From: an uncultured Clostridia bacterium
Lineage (GTDB): Bacteria; Bacillota; Clostridia; Oscillospirales; Ruminococcaceae
DNA: 40,996 bases
Reading direction: 5' to 3'
Assembly (NCBI GenBank): GCA_938014915.1
Contig: CALLQQ010000032.1
Coordinates: forward strand, 1 to 40,996
In this document: positions 30,227 to 38,972 of the stretch, in pieces
Layout: each line of letters starts with the position of its first letter
Position numbering within the stretch: position 1 is the first letter of the stretch
The notes under the pieces: generated by a model
What the model saw: the letters and a program-made list of their open reading frames with translations, nothing else
The model's database searches: none
Told to the model about the DNA's origin: nothing
Made by a program: the position numbers and the translations under genes

Positions 30227-32167
30227 TTACTTCTGTTTAGTTTCAATCTGCTCGCAAAGCATCGAAATTAATTCGTCCGCCCCCATGGCGCCCATGTCGC
30301 CCTCTTTCCTTGAGCGAACGGACACTGTTCCCGCCTCAATTTCCTTATCGCCTAGAATTAGCATGAATGGGACCTTGTCCATTTGTGCCTCACGGATTTT
30401 GTAGCCGATTTTCTCATTGCGGTTGTCGACTTCACAGCGGATGCCTTTTAGGCGCATTGCCTTTTCTAGTTCTTTAGCAGCATCAAGCTGGCGGTCACTA
30501 ATAGGCAGTATCATCGCTTGTGTCGGCGCTAACCATAGTGGCATTGCGCCCTCGTATTTTTCGATTAATAGGGCAAGTGTCCGCTCATAACATCCAATTG
30601 ATGTACGGTGGATTACATATGGATTCTTCTTTTGACCGTCGGCATCGACATATTCCATCTCGAATCGCTCCGCTAGTGAGAAATCTATTTGAATTGTTAT
30701 CAGAGTATCTTCCTTACCGTGCACATTCTTGATTTGAATATCAAGTTTCGGCCCGTAGAATGCCGCCTCTCCGTCCGCTTCCTCAAATTCAATTTCTAAA
30801 TTTTGCAGGATTGTGCGCATCGTATTTTGAACATCTTCCCACGCATTTGCATCACCAATATATTTATCCCGATCGTTTTTATCCCATTTGGAGAAACGAT
30901 AAGTTACATCTTCATCAAGTCCTAGAGTTTCAAGCATGAATTTTGCTAAGTCTACACTATCAGCGAATTCCTGCTCAAGCTGATCGGGGCGACAAGCAAT
31001 ATGCCCCTCCGATATTGTGAATTGCCTTAGTCGAATTAATCCGTGCATTTCTCCACTTGCTTCATTGCGGAAAAGCGTCGATGTTTCGTTATATCGCAGG
31101 GGCAAATCACGATAACTGCGGAGCCTCGATAAATAGACTTGGAATTGAAATGGGCAAGTCATCGGTCTTAGTGCAAAAACTTCCCTATCCTTTTCCTCGT
31201 CACCCAATACGAACATTCCATCACGGTAATGGTCCCAATGCCCCGATACCTTATATAGATCGCTCTTTGCCATTAGCGGTGTTTTCGTTAGGAGGTATCC
31301 CCTCTTTTCTTCCTCGTCCTCCACGAATCTTTGAAGGAGTTGAAGCACCCTTGCCCCCTTGGGCATGAGAATTGGCAACCCCTGCCCGATATAATCGGCA
31401 GTCGTGAAATATTCAAGCTCGCGCCCGATCTTATTATGGTCACGCTTTTTCGCTTCTTCAAGCTTAATAAGATGCTCTTCAAGTTCCTTAGCCTTAGGGA
31501 ATGATGTTCCATACACTCTAACTAGCTGCTTACCGCTGGAATCGCCACGCCAATATGCGCCCGTTGCCTGCAATAGTTTAACGGCTTTAACCGCCGATAC
31601 ATTCATTAAATGCGGTCCTGCGCATAGGTCTACAAATTCGCCCTGCTTATAAAAGCTAATCGGCTCGCCCTTATCTGCGTGTTCTTTTATTAGCTCAATC
31701 TTGTATGTTTCGCCATGTTCGTCCATTAATGCAATTGCCTCATCGACTGGCAGAACGAATCGCTCAATCTCCAATCCCTCTTTAACAATTTTCTTCATTT
31801 GTGCCTCGATTTTATCCAAATCGTCGGAGCTCAGTGGCTTTTCAACATCGACATCATAGAAGAATCCGTTATCCGTCGCTGGACCGACTGCAAGCTTCAC
31901 ATTCGGATACAGGCGCTTAATCGCTTGAGCAAGAATATGCGAAGAAGTATGCCAAAATGCTTTCTTCCCGTCATCGCTATCGAATGTTAGTATCTCAAGT
32001 TCACAATCAGAATTAATCTGAGTCCTTAAATCCTTTACTTCACCATCAATTTTACAGCAGCAAGATGCTTTATATAGACCCATACCAAGTGATTTTGCTA
32101 TTTCAGCGACTGAAATACCGCTATCGAACTGCTTAACCACTCCGCCTTTCAATGTTACATTAATCAT
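30227..32167 (-). CDS. thrS: Threonyl-tRNA synthetase
   Basis: This class II synthetase charges tRNA-Thr. The 646-residue product has normal length and domain order. The TGS domain spans about 1-60, the second additional domain with HTSSHILAQAIKRLYP follows at about 72-90, and HADKGEP comes in the editing region. The catalytic core contains PLMAKSDLYKVSGHWDHY, RPMTCPFQFQVY (zinc cysteine), RLRQFTISEGHI and HRTSIGCYERTLALLIE. The anticodon-binding domain ends the protein (about 545-640). ATG 32167 is preceded by AAGAGGTG. Expression is controlled by the T-box leader upstream. Nothing unusual was seen in the catalytic motifs. Confidence 0.97.
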   Translation of the reverse strand: MINVTLKGGVVKQFDSGISVAEIAKSLGMGLYKASCCCKIDGEVKDLRTQINSDCELEILTFDSDDGKKAFWHTSSHILAQAIKRLYPNVKLAVGPATDNGFFYDVDVEKPLSSDDLDKIEAQMKKIVKEGLEIERFVLPVDEAIALMDEHGETYKIELIKEHADKGEPISFYKQGEFVDLCAGPHLMNVSAVKAVKLLQATGAYWRGDSSGKQLVRVYGTSFPKAKELEEHLIKLEEAKKRDHNKIGRELEYFTTADYIGQGLPILMPKGARVLQLLQRFVEDEEEKRGYLLTKTPLMAKSDLYKVSGHWDHYRDGMFVLGDEEKDREVFALRPMTCPFQFQVYLSRLRSYRDLPLRYNETSTLFRNEASGEMHGLIRLRQFTISEGHIACRPDQLEQEFADSVDLAKFMLETLGLDEDVTYRFSKWDKNDRDKYIGDANAWEDVQNTMRTILQNLEIEFEEADGEAAFYGPKLDIQIKNVHGKEDTLITIQIDFSLAERFEMEYVDADGQKKNPYVIHRTSIGCYERTLALLIEKYEGAMPLWLAPTQAMILPISDRQLDAAKELEKAMRLKGIRCEVDNRNEKIGYKIREAQMDKVPFMLILGDKEIEAGTVSVRSRKEGDMGAMGADELISMLCEQIETKQK

Positions 32168-32198
32168 ATTTACACCTCTTTATAAATCTAAAAATAAA

Positions 32199-32480
32199 AA
32201 AAGCCCCACCCCATAAAGGGGCGAAGCTTATCACTACGCGATTCCACCCTAATTCGGTCGATGAAACATCGACTCTCATTAATTACCCTATAACGGGAGT
32301 ACCCGTTGTGCTTATGCAACCGTTCATATGTTACTTCACACACGCTCGGAGGTGGTGGGCATTCACCTTTGTTAATAATACTATTCCCAGCTAACATAGC
32401 ATCTCTCTGACAAAAACAATTAGGTGCGCCGTCCTCGTCGACACTTTATCGTACGGATTTTCAATCCGTTTTACATTTAT
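32199..32480 (-). promoter_or_regulatory. Threonine T-box riboswitch of thrS
   Basis: The leader has the expected T-box order on the minus strand. A stem I distal motif CAGAGAGATGC lies at 32399-32409, and an ACC-ACC run (Thr codons, 32351-32356) lies in the specifier area. A stem III hairpin AACGGGTACTCCCGTT follows. The T-box AGGGTGGAATCGCG lies at 32237-32250, then a CCCC/GGGG terminator with a T7 run (about 32199-32226). Uncharged tRNA-Thr should pair with the TGGA bulge and prevent termination. The base after TGG is A, which predicts U at tRNA position 73. Confidence 0.9.
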
Positions 32481-32509
32481 AGTCTACCACTGATTCCTAA
32501 CTTTGTCAA
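32481..32509 (-). promoter_or_regulatory. Sigma-A promoter of thrS
   Basis: On the minus strand TTGACA (32504-32509), 17 bp, TAGACT (32481-32486) with extended TGG. Transcription would start near 32474, at the T-box 5' end. Confidence 0.75.
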
Positions 32510-32548
32510 GAGATATTTTATGTAATCTTTCATGTATTATGACCCGTC

Positions 32549-32568
32549 GTTGCATTAAAGTATGCAAC
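32549..32568. promoter_or_regulatory. Perfect 7-bp inverted repeat upstream of the phage module (possible operator)
   Basis: GTTGCAT, a 6-bp spacer, then ATGCAAC. It is about 65 bp before the small terminase start and overlaps a weak -35-like TTGCAT. No strong promoter for the module was found, so this may be where it is controlled. Confidence 0.45.
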
Positions 32569-32632
32569 AACATTTATTTTATCATCCTATTTGAGGAAGC
32601 AATTCTCAGTAATGTATGAAAGGCGTGGTCGG

Positions 32633-33142
32633 ATGGAGAAAGATCTCACATCAAGGGAAAAGCTATTTTGCTATCACTACCTAATGCTTGGCAATGCAAA
32701 GGAGGCGGCGACGGCGGCAGGATTCCCGATTAAAAATGCAAATACTCATGCGGCGAAGCTACTCTCAAAGGGGAAGATACGTGAATTCCTCGATGCGCAA
32801 CATGACAATTTAGCAAAGAGGAAAGTGAGCCTCATTATATCGGGGCTTGAGCGACTTGCATTCGGGGGCATTAATGATGCGGTGGCTCTAGCATTCTGTG
32901 ATGAAATCGACGGTGATAAGATCGGCAAGCTTGATTTATTCAATGTTGCGGAAATTAAGCGCCCGAAAAGCGGCGGCGTCGAAATCAAGTTCTTTGATAG
33001 GCAAAAGGCGCTTGAGCGATTGCTAGAGATCCAGTCCGAATTTAGCGGGAACAGCTCCGCCGATAGCTTTTTCACTGCTCTTTACCATAGTGCGAAAGCT
33101 GATTCGGACAAAAGAGGTGTTGCCGATGGCGATACAGTTTAA
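32633..33142 (+). CDS. Phage terminase small subunit
   Basis: This protein of about 169 residues resembles the Terminase_2/XtmA type. The N-terminal DNA-binding region SREKLFCYHYLMLGNAKEAATAAGF, with a helix-turn-helix, is the family hallmark, followed by NANTHAAKLLSKGKIREFL. It recognises phage DNA and hands it to the large subunit. I start at ATG 32633, with a purine-rich AAAGGCG upstream; an earlier in-frame ATG at 32612 has no ribosome site. Its last 17 nt overlap the large subunit gene. Confidence 0.85.
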   Translation: MEKDLTSREKLFCYHYLMLGNAKEAATAAGFPIKNANTHAAKLLSKGKIREFLDAQHDNLAKRKVSLIISGLERLAFGGINDAVALAFCDEIDGDKIGKLDLFNVAEIKRPKSGGVEIKFFDRQKALERLLEIQSEFSGNSSADSFFTALYHSAKADSDKRGVADGDTV

Positions 33143-34376
33143 GCCCTTTTCGAAAAAGCAACTTGCCGCTTTAACTTGGTGGTGTGCGCCCGATACTGCT
33201 CATTTCGACGGCATAATATGCGATGGCGCAGTTAGAAGTGGCAAGACACTATGTATGTCACTATCCTTTGTTTCGTGGGCTATGGCAACATCCGACGGCG
33301 AAACCTATGCAATTTGCGGTAAGACAATCACATCCTTAAAACGCAATGTCATCACTCCATTGGTGGATACACTATCAGAACTCGGATTTATATGCGAGTG
33401 GAAACATTCAGGGAATTACATTGACATTAGCTTTAAAGGGCGCAAGAACCGCTTCCATCTATTTGGTGGAAAAGATGAGGGCAGCGCCTCATTAATTCAG
33501 GGAATTACACTTGGCGGTGTTATGCTTGATGAAGTGGCATTAATGCCACGATCCTTCGTTGAGCAAGCACTAGCAAGATGTTCCCGTTCAGGTTCTAAAT
33601 TGTGGTTCAACTGCAATCCCGAACATCCCTATCATTGGTTCTATCTTGAATGGGTGAAGAAGTGTGATGAGAAAAACACATTATATCTACACTTTACAAT
33701 GGCTGATAATCCATCCCTCTCCCCTGCTATTGTTAAGAGGTATAATTCACTTTATTCAGGTGTATTCCATGAAAGGTTTATTCTAGGGAAATGGGCGGTT
33801 GCGACGGGTCTTGTATATCCAATGTTCGATAAAAAGCGCCATGTTATTACTGATCTTCCTCGATGCGATAGGTTCTTCATTTCATGCGATTATGGTACGG
33901 TCAATCCATCTTCATTCGGGTTGTGGGGGCGGCACAATTCAAAATGGTATCGTCTGCGTGAATATTACTACGATAGCAAGGTGGGCGGCGCACTCCGTAC
34001 CGATGAGGAACATTATAGCGGGCTATGCGAATTGGCGGGTGAAATTGAAATTGAGGCTGTCATCGTCGATCCATCGGCGGCAAGCTTCATGGAATGTATC
34101 CGCAGGCATGGCAAATTCAAGGTTATACCGGCTAAGAATGAAGTCATCTCAGGTATTCGCCGTGTTAGCGAATCGTTGCGGAGTGGCAATTTGCACTTCA
34201 GTAATGAGTGCAAGGATACAATACGTGAATTCTCACTCTATTCCTGGGACGAAAGCTGCAATGACGTACCTAAAAAGGAGAACGACCACGCAATGGACGA
34301 TGTGCGATATTTTGTTAGCACTATCCTGCGTGAACGTGGAGATGACTTCTTCGTTCTTAGCGCTAGCCGCAAATAG
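33126..34376 (+). CDS. Phage terminase large subunit (PBSX type)
   Basis: This 416-residue packaging motor has an N-terminal ATPase with Walker A GAVRSGKT and Walker B GVMLDEVALMP, then a C-terminal RNase H-like nuclease domain with acidic residues in FISCDYGTVNPSSF, AVIVDPSA and HAMDDVRYF. It appears complete. ATG 33126 has AGAGGTG 6 nt upstream and overlaps the small subunit gene. It acts with the portal at one capsid vertex. Confidence 0.93.
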   Translation: MAIQFKPFSKKQLAALTWWCAPDTAHFDGIICDGAVRSGKTLCMSLSFVSWAMATSDGETYAICGKTITSLKRNVITPLVDTLSELGFICEWKHSGNYIDISFKGRKNRFHLFGGKDEGSASLIQGITLGGVMLDEVALMPRSFVEQALARCSRSGSKLWFNCNPEHPYHWFYLEWVKKCDEKNTLYLHFTMADNPSLSPAIVKRYNSLYSGVFHERFILGKWAVATGLVYPMFDKKRHVITDLPRCDRFFISCDYGTVNPSSFGLWGRHNSKWYRLREYYYDSKVGGALRTDEEHYSGLCELAGEIEIEAVIVDPSAASFMECIRRHGKFKVIPAKNEVISGIRRVSESLRSGNLHFSNECKDTIREFSLYSWDESCNDVPKKENDHAMDDVRYFVSTILRERGDDFFVLSASRK

Positions 34377-34403
34377 CATAATAAAAATAAGGAGGTGGCA
34401 AAT

Positions 34404-35552
34404 GTGGGATTATTTTCACGCAAGAAGGACAATTCAGCGGTTATTGTGCAAACGGCAAGACAGGAGAATGCGTTCAGCTTCATCGGTGCGAAATCACCGA
34501 CTTCAATTCTTGAGCGGCAGCTTTACGATTCTCTGAGGGAAACTGTTCCTATAATAGATGCGGCACTATCTAAGCTAGTCCGCCTAGTCGGTGGATTCGA
34601 TGTTATATGCACGAATAATGCGTATCAAGATTCGCTCGATGATTTTCTTGAAAATGTGCAAGTCGGGTTAACTGGTCGTGGTATTCATCATTTCATTGAT
34701 AGCTTCCTTGACGGGCTGCTCACTTATGGCAATGCCGTTGGTGAAGTTCTCATCAATAATAGCAGTGGGCAAATTGCTGGCCTTTACAATGCAAGCCCGT
34801 GGAATATCGATGTACGTCAGGGTAAATCCCCCGTCGATACACAGTATTATTCACGGGTTGGCGGTCTTGACTGGATGAAAGTTAAATATCCGCAGTTAAT
34901 CCTTTTTTGCGCACTCAATCCCCCTACTTCTAGCCCGTATGGGATATCTGTACTGCGTGGGCTACCCTCTATTAGCAATATTCTGATGAGAATATACGAA
35001 TGTATCGGTCAGAATTTCGATAGAGTGGGCAATGTAAGATACGCAGTAACATATAAACCGTCGGGTGATATGGACAAGGCATATGCAAAGGACAGAGCAA
35101 TGCAAATTGCTCAGGAATGGTCAAGGGGCATGTCAAGCACAAAAGACGGCGAAGTAAGAGATTTTGTTTCCGTTGGCGATGTTTCTATTAAAGTAATCGG
35201 GGCGGAGAATCAACTCATTGATACCGATATCCCCGTTAGGCAATTGCTTGAGCAGATTGTTGCGAAGCTTTCCATCCCGCCGTTCCTGCTCGGGCTGAAT
35301 TGGAGTACGACGGAGCGAATGAGCAAGCAACAGGCGGATATCCTAACTTCCGAACTTGAATTCTACCGCCGTCAATTAACTCCCGTCATTCGCCAAATCG
35401 GCAATACCTATCTATCGACGATGGGAATTGGCGGCGATGTTGAAGTGCAGTGGCATAATATTAATTTGCAAGATGAAGTCGAATTAGCGAATGCAAGACT
35501 CGCTAATGCGCAGGCAAGGGAAATCGAATCTAGAATATGTGATGAAAATTAG
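34404..35552 (+). CDS. Phage portal protein
   Basis: This 382-residue protein has the position and features of a portal that forms the dodecameric DNA channel: an N-terminal wing, a central region YGNAVGEVLINNSSGQIAGLYNASPWNI and a C-terminal segment KLSIPPFLLGLNWSTTERMSKQQADILTSELEFYRRQLTPVI typical of PBSX-like/HK97-like portals. I start at GTG 34404, with AAGGAGG 8 nt upstream; the GTG at 34395 touches the ribosome site. It is shorter than most portals (about 420-500), lacking much of the C-terminal crown. Confidence 0.85.
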   Translation: MGLFSRKKDNSAVIVQTARQENAFSFIGAKSPTSILERQLYDSLRETVPIIDAALSKLVRLVGGFDVICTNNAYQDSLDDFLENVQVGLTGRGIHHFIDSFLDGLLTYGNAVGEVLINNSSGQIAGLYNASPWNIDVRQGKSPVDTQYYSRVGGLDWMKVKYPQLILFCALNPPTSSPYGISVLRGLPSISNILMRIYECIGQNFDRVGNVRYAVTYKPSGDMDKAYAKDRAMQIAQEWSRGMSSTKDGEVRDFVSVGDVSIKVIGAENQLIDTDIPVRQLLEQIVAKLSIPPFLLGLNWSTTERMSKQQADILTSELEFYRRQLTPVIRQIGNTYLSTMGIGGDVEVQWHNINLQDEVELANARLANAQAREIESRICDEN

Positions 35553-35567
35553 AAAGGAGGCGAGCGC

Positions 35568-36509
35568 ATGGATAATATTAAATGCAAAAGCTTAGAAATT
35601 ACGGACGAATTACTTGTAAAGCTTAATCACTTCACAAGGCGCAAACACAATGCCGATGAGGTTTATATCTTTTCTGTGATACTCTGCGATAATGAAATTG
35701 ATCGTGATAATGAGCGTTTTTCCGTCAAGGCATTAGAGAAGCTATCAGCGCTATTCGTTGGCAGAACGGGGATATTCGACCATAATGCGAAAGGAAGTAA
35801 TCAGACCGCAAGGATATTTGATTGCTGTGTCAAAGTCGATAAAACACGAAAAACATCTTTCGGTGAGGAGTACACATACCTAAAAGCACTTGCATATATG
35901 GTCAAAACAAATGCAAATACTGATCTGATTAAAGAGATTGATGCTGGCATCAAAAAAGAAGTGAGTGTGAGTTGCTCCGTCGCAAAGCAAAGTTGCTCGA
36001 TATGCGGAGCGGATCTAAGACGCACTAAATGCAGTCATCATATCGGAAAAACCTATGGTGGTGATATATGCCATCGTATTCTCGACGAACCTACCGATGC
36101 TTATGAATGGTCATTCGTTGCCGTGCCATCGCAACGGGAGGCAGGAGTGACTAAATCGCACGGGGGCGAATTCGCTACTGGAGTGGAGAAAATCAAAACG
36201 GCGCAGAAAGGCATTTCACTAACGGCGACGGAAGTTCGTGAAATTTCCGCCAAATTAGATGGACTTGATGAAATGGAAATATGGGCAAAGAGTTACCGTG
36301 ATGACTTGCAAAAAGATATTGTGAGGCTCGCATTCATTGCGTGTCCGTATATACCGAAAAATCTAATTGAGGCGACGTCAAAATCGCTGTCCATACCTGA
36401 ATTGAAGCAACTGCGTAGTGCATATGCGAATGCTAGTACAAATAATGTAAGCACTCAGTTAATGGGCAGTACCGAAGAAATTGAAGATAACGAAAGCTTC
36501 AAATTATAA
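35568..36509 (+). CDS. Phage prohead protease-like protein with cysteine/histidine cluster
   Basis: By position between portal and capsid genes, and by motifs, this 313-residue product should be the capsid maturation protease. Candidate catalytic residues are H72 (GIFDHNAKG), a serine in KKEVSVSCSV (133-137) and E180 in AYEWSFVAVPSQ. Between the last two lies a metal-binding-like cluster, C143 and C146, C155, H157/H158 and C168, H169, resembling a zinc knuckle. The C-terminal third may be a scaffold region. AAAGGAGG precedes the ATG. The protease call is moderately sure; the metal site is inference. Confidence 0.7.
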   Translation: MDNIKCKSLEITDELLVKLNHFTRRKHNADEVYIFSVILCDNEIDRDNERFSVKALEKLSALFVGRTGIFDHNAKGSNQTARIFDCCVKVDKTRKTSFGEEYTYLKALAYMVKTNANTDLIKEIDAGIKKEVSVSCSVAKQSCSICGADLRRTKCSHHIGKTYGGDICHRILDEPTDAYEWSFVAVPSQREAGVTKSHGGEFATGVEKIKTAQKGISLTATEVREISAKLDGLDEMEIWAKSYRDDLQKDIVRLAFIACPYIPKNLIEATSKSLSIPELKQLRSAYANASTNNVSTQLMGSTEEIEDNESFKL

Positions 36510-36523
36510 AAGGAGAGATTAAT

Positions 36524-36868
36524 ATGGCAATTTCATTCAATGGCATTGGCGATATAACGGCAACATTCTATGGTGATGTTAAAGAAGGGGATATTGTAAA
36601 AGTTTCATCAGCTAAGACTGTATCAAAGGCGGCACAGGGCGATGAATTCACAGGTATATGCAGGGCAAGCAGCGGCAATATATGCGCCGTTACCCTCCGT
36701 GGATTTATCACATTAGAATATAGCGGCGCCGCCCCATCAATCGGCAATGTAAAGCTCGCCAGTGCTGGCGATAACAAGGTGAAAATTAGCACGACGGACG
36801 ATGCACAGGTTGATGTTCTTGTTGTCGATGTTGATACAACAGAGAAGTCAGTCACTATTTTACTTTAA
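36524..36868 (+). CDS. Small beta-rich capsid decoration-like protein
   Basis: This 114-residue, cysteine-poor, beta-rich protein (ITATFYGDVKEGDIVKVSSAKTV; GICRASSGNICAVTLRGFITLEYSGAAPSIGNVKLAS) resembles head decoration/DUF2190-like proteins. It sits directly upstream of the major capsid gene, the usual place for such proteins or a scaffold. AAAGGAGAG precedes its ATG. The function is inferred from position and composition. Confidence 0.65.
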   Translation: MAISFNGIGDITATFYGDVKEGDIVKVSSAKTVSKAAQGDEFTGICRASSGNICAVTLRGFITLEYSGAAPSIGNVKLASAGDNKVKISTTDDAQVDVLVVDVDTTEKSVTILL

Positions 36869-36883
36869 GAGGGAGAGATGTAT

Positions 36884-37885
36884 ATGTATAAAGATATTAA
36901 ACTTGATAAGAACCTATATAAAATTGCAGGTAAGACCTTTACGCAGGCGCTATCAGAGCTAGACTCGAATTGTAATTATGAGGATACGGATCTAGCAAGT
37001 CTTGATGCTTTTGAACGTCAATTAAAGAGGTTCAACATAAAAGTGTCGGGAAAAAATTCCGACACGGTTGAGAAATTCTTTGCTTCATCTAGTTCGGCGG
37101 CACTATTCCCCGAATTCGTATCCCGCGCTGTATCACAGGGTATTCGTGATGAGAATATCTTATCGGAAATGGTGGCGGCAGTTACCCGCACCAATTCCTA
37201 TGATTATCGGAGCATCACCAGTATCCCCGAAGATGACGACGTCACATTGAAAAAGGTGGCGGAGGGTGCAATTATCCCCACAACTGAAATCCGCCTCAAT
37301 CAATCACTTGTGACTTTGACGAAAAGGGGCAGAATGCTCAGTGCCTCATATGAAGCTATTAAAATGCAAAGAATTGATCTGTTCGCCGTGACATTGAGGC
37401 AGATTGGCGCCGCCATTGCAAGAGCGCAACTTAAAGATGCAATTTCACTTGTTATTGAGGGAGCGCCAAATATCGACGGAGCGCAGGAGATTAAAATTGC
37501 TGGCGATAATCTTGCATACTCAGATTTAGTTAACTTCTGGAGTAAATTCGAAGATATGAATTTGACGACTTTACTAGCATCGCCGAACAATATGTCTAGA
37601 ATCCTGCAATTTGCTGAGATTCGTGACAATTTCGGCGGCGACTACATGACGAGCGGTAAAATTAAATTACCATTCGGCGCTACACTTATTAAGACAACTT
37701 GTCTTGATGATAGCAAGATAATTGGACTTGATAAAAGCTGCGCACTTGAGATGGTCATTGCGCAGGATCTATCACTTGAGAGTGACAAGTTAATTGATAG
37801 GCAGATGGAACGCACCGCCATAACGACTGTTGCAGGATTCTCAAAAATATTCACCGATGCCTCAAAGGTATTGTCACTAGTATAG
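36884..37885 (+). CDS. Phage major capsid protein (HK97-fold type)
   Basis: This 333-residue product has the order and length of an HK97-like major capsid protein. A helical N-terminal delta-domain (about 15-65) precedes a segment where maturation cleavage would lie. A core follows with TRTNSYDYRSITSIPEDDDVTLKKVAEGAIIPTTE and LVTLTKRGRMLSASYEAI. ATG 36884 is chosen because GAGGGAG lies 8 nt upstream; ATG 36878 is too close. A hairpin follows the gene. The call rests on fold-like features and gene order. Confidence 0.82.
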   Translation: MYKDIKLDKNLYKIAGKTFTQALSELDSNCNYEDTDLASLDAFERQLKRFNIKVSGKNSDTVEKFFASSSSAALFPEFVSRAVSQGIRDENILSEMVAAVTRTNSYDYRSITSIPEDDDVTLKKVAEGAIIPTTEIRLNQSLVTLTKRGRMLSASYEAIKMQRIDLFAVTLRQIGAAIARAQLKDAISLVIEGAPNIDGAQEIKIAGDNLAYSDLVNFWSKFEDMNLTTLLASPNNMSRILQFAEIRDNFGGDYMTSGKIKLPFGATLIKTTCLDDSKIIGLDKSCALEMVIAQDLSLESDKLIDRQMERTAITTVAGFSKIFTDASKVLSLV

Positions 37886-37897
37886 TAGAATTAACGC

Positions 37898-37927
37898 AGG
37901 GCGTATCGAATTATATAGATACGCCCT
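37898..37927 (+). terminator. Hairpin after the capsid gene
   Basis: AGGGCGTATC pairs perfectly with its complement around a 10-nt loop, followed by TTTAATTTAA. Such partial terminators are common after major capsid genes, where they give higher capsid than connector expression. Confidence 0.7.
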
Positions 37928-37953
37928 TTAATTTAAGATGTAAGGAGAATTAT

Positions 37954-38319
37954 ATGGATTTAACTACTATTTGTGAAATTACTTCACTATTATCGGGGAA
38001 CGATCCAAAGGATACTATCGGCTATTTGCCCGTTATTAAAGATGCTATTAGTAAAGTGCGCTCCATGTTAAAGGATAGCAACGATGAGCCGCTACATTGT
38101 GACCGATTGAATATGGTTTGCGCCGCCCTATCTTATTACAATCTTGCATTGATAGAAGCATCAAGAGAAGATGTAGTAGGGGTAAAGCTTGGTAATATAT
38201 CAATGAACGGCGATCCGAAATTAAGGCTTAAAATTGCAGAAGAATTGCTATCGGGCTATCTTGAGGGTGCAAGCGATATCTTATTGAATGATGACTTCAT
38301 TTTTAGGAGTGTGATTTAA
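37954..38319 (+). CDS. Phage head-tail adaptor-like protein
   Basis: This 121-residue, mostly helical protein (IGYLPVIKDAISKVRSMLKDS; DRLNMVCAALSYYNLALIEASRED) lies directly after the capsid gene, where gp6-type adaptors that dock under the portal are usually found. TAAGGAG precedes its ATG. Its stop overlaps the next start (TAATG). The assignment is from position, length and helical character. Confidence 0.55.
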   Translation: MDLTTICEITSLLSGNDPKDTIGYLPVIKDAISKVRSMLKDSNDEPLHCDRLNMVCAALSYYNLALIEASREDVVGVKLGNISMNGDPKLRLKIAEELLSGYLEGASDILLNDDFIFRSVI

Positions 38320-38969
38320 TGAATATAGCAACTAGCATTGGGCGAATTGCATCGGCATACGGTTTTAAAGTCATAGCTGAAAATGGCGAATCCACATATG
38401 GCATCTATCCCTATGGTGATTATCTTACGGGCCAGTCGGAGCATAATAAGGCTGGGAATTCGCCCGACAAGATTACTTGCATTTGTGAGCCGAATTCGCT
38501 GAAATCCGTGCAAAAAGGTGATGTTCTCACGATTAAAGATGAACGCTATATCGTTAGTATTCTAGAGCGAATTCGCATTAATGGTAGGGAGGCTTATTTA
38601 TCCCTAGTGCTGAACAGAACTTTAGAGATTAATTTTTCATACGATGGAATTTCTCTACCGATACATTTATGTAAATTCAGTGTAAAAAGAGGAACAAAGA
38701 TAGAAAACATCTCTACAATTTCAAGCGGTATTTTTAATGAGGGGGCAGGCAGCGAACCTATCGAATTAATAATAAGCGGCTATGCTAAAAAAGGTGAACT
38801 GAGCGAACTTTCATCCATGCTTGATTCGCTCAGCGATAACAATCCGCATATTTTGCAAGTTGGTGATATTACGATAGATTCCATCATAGGGGCATATAGG
38901 CTTGATAATTCCTATGACGATATCTTATGTGAAATCACATTCACGCAAAGTAAATCGATCGGAGGGTGA
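38319..38969 (+). CDS. Phage structural protein, possible head closure/tail protein
   Basis: I do not recognise a family. The 216-residue product has an N-terminal half rich in strands (KSVQKGDVLTIKDERYIVSILERIRINGREAYLSLVL) that resembles head-closure proteins, and a different C-terminal half (SGYAKKGELSELSSMLDSLSDNNPHILQVG) that could bind a tail part. It may be a fusion of two small connector genes. It is translationally coupled to the adaptor-like gene, and the hub-like gene starts 3 nt after its stop. Confidence 0.5.
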   Translation: MNIATSIGRIASAYGFKVIAENGESTYGIYPYGDYLTGQSEHNKAGNSPDKITCICEPNSLKSVQKGDVLTIKDERYIVSILERIRINGREAYLSLVLNRTLEINFSYDGISLPIHLCKFSVKRGTKIENISTISSGIFNEGAGSEPIELIISGYAKKGELSELSSMLDSLSDNNPHILQVGDITIDSIIGAYRLDNSYDDILCEITFTQSKSIGG

Positions 38970-38972
38970 AGA

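Noticed and set aside
32188..32397. 69-residue minus-strand open frame before thrS
   Set aside because: It lies wholly in the T-box leader and merely reads through its stems.
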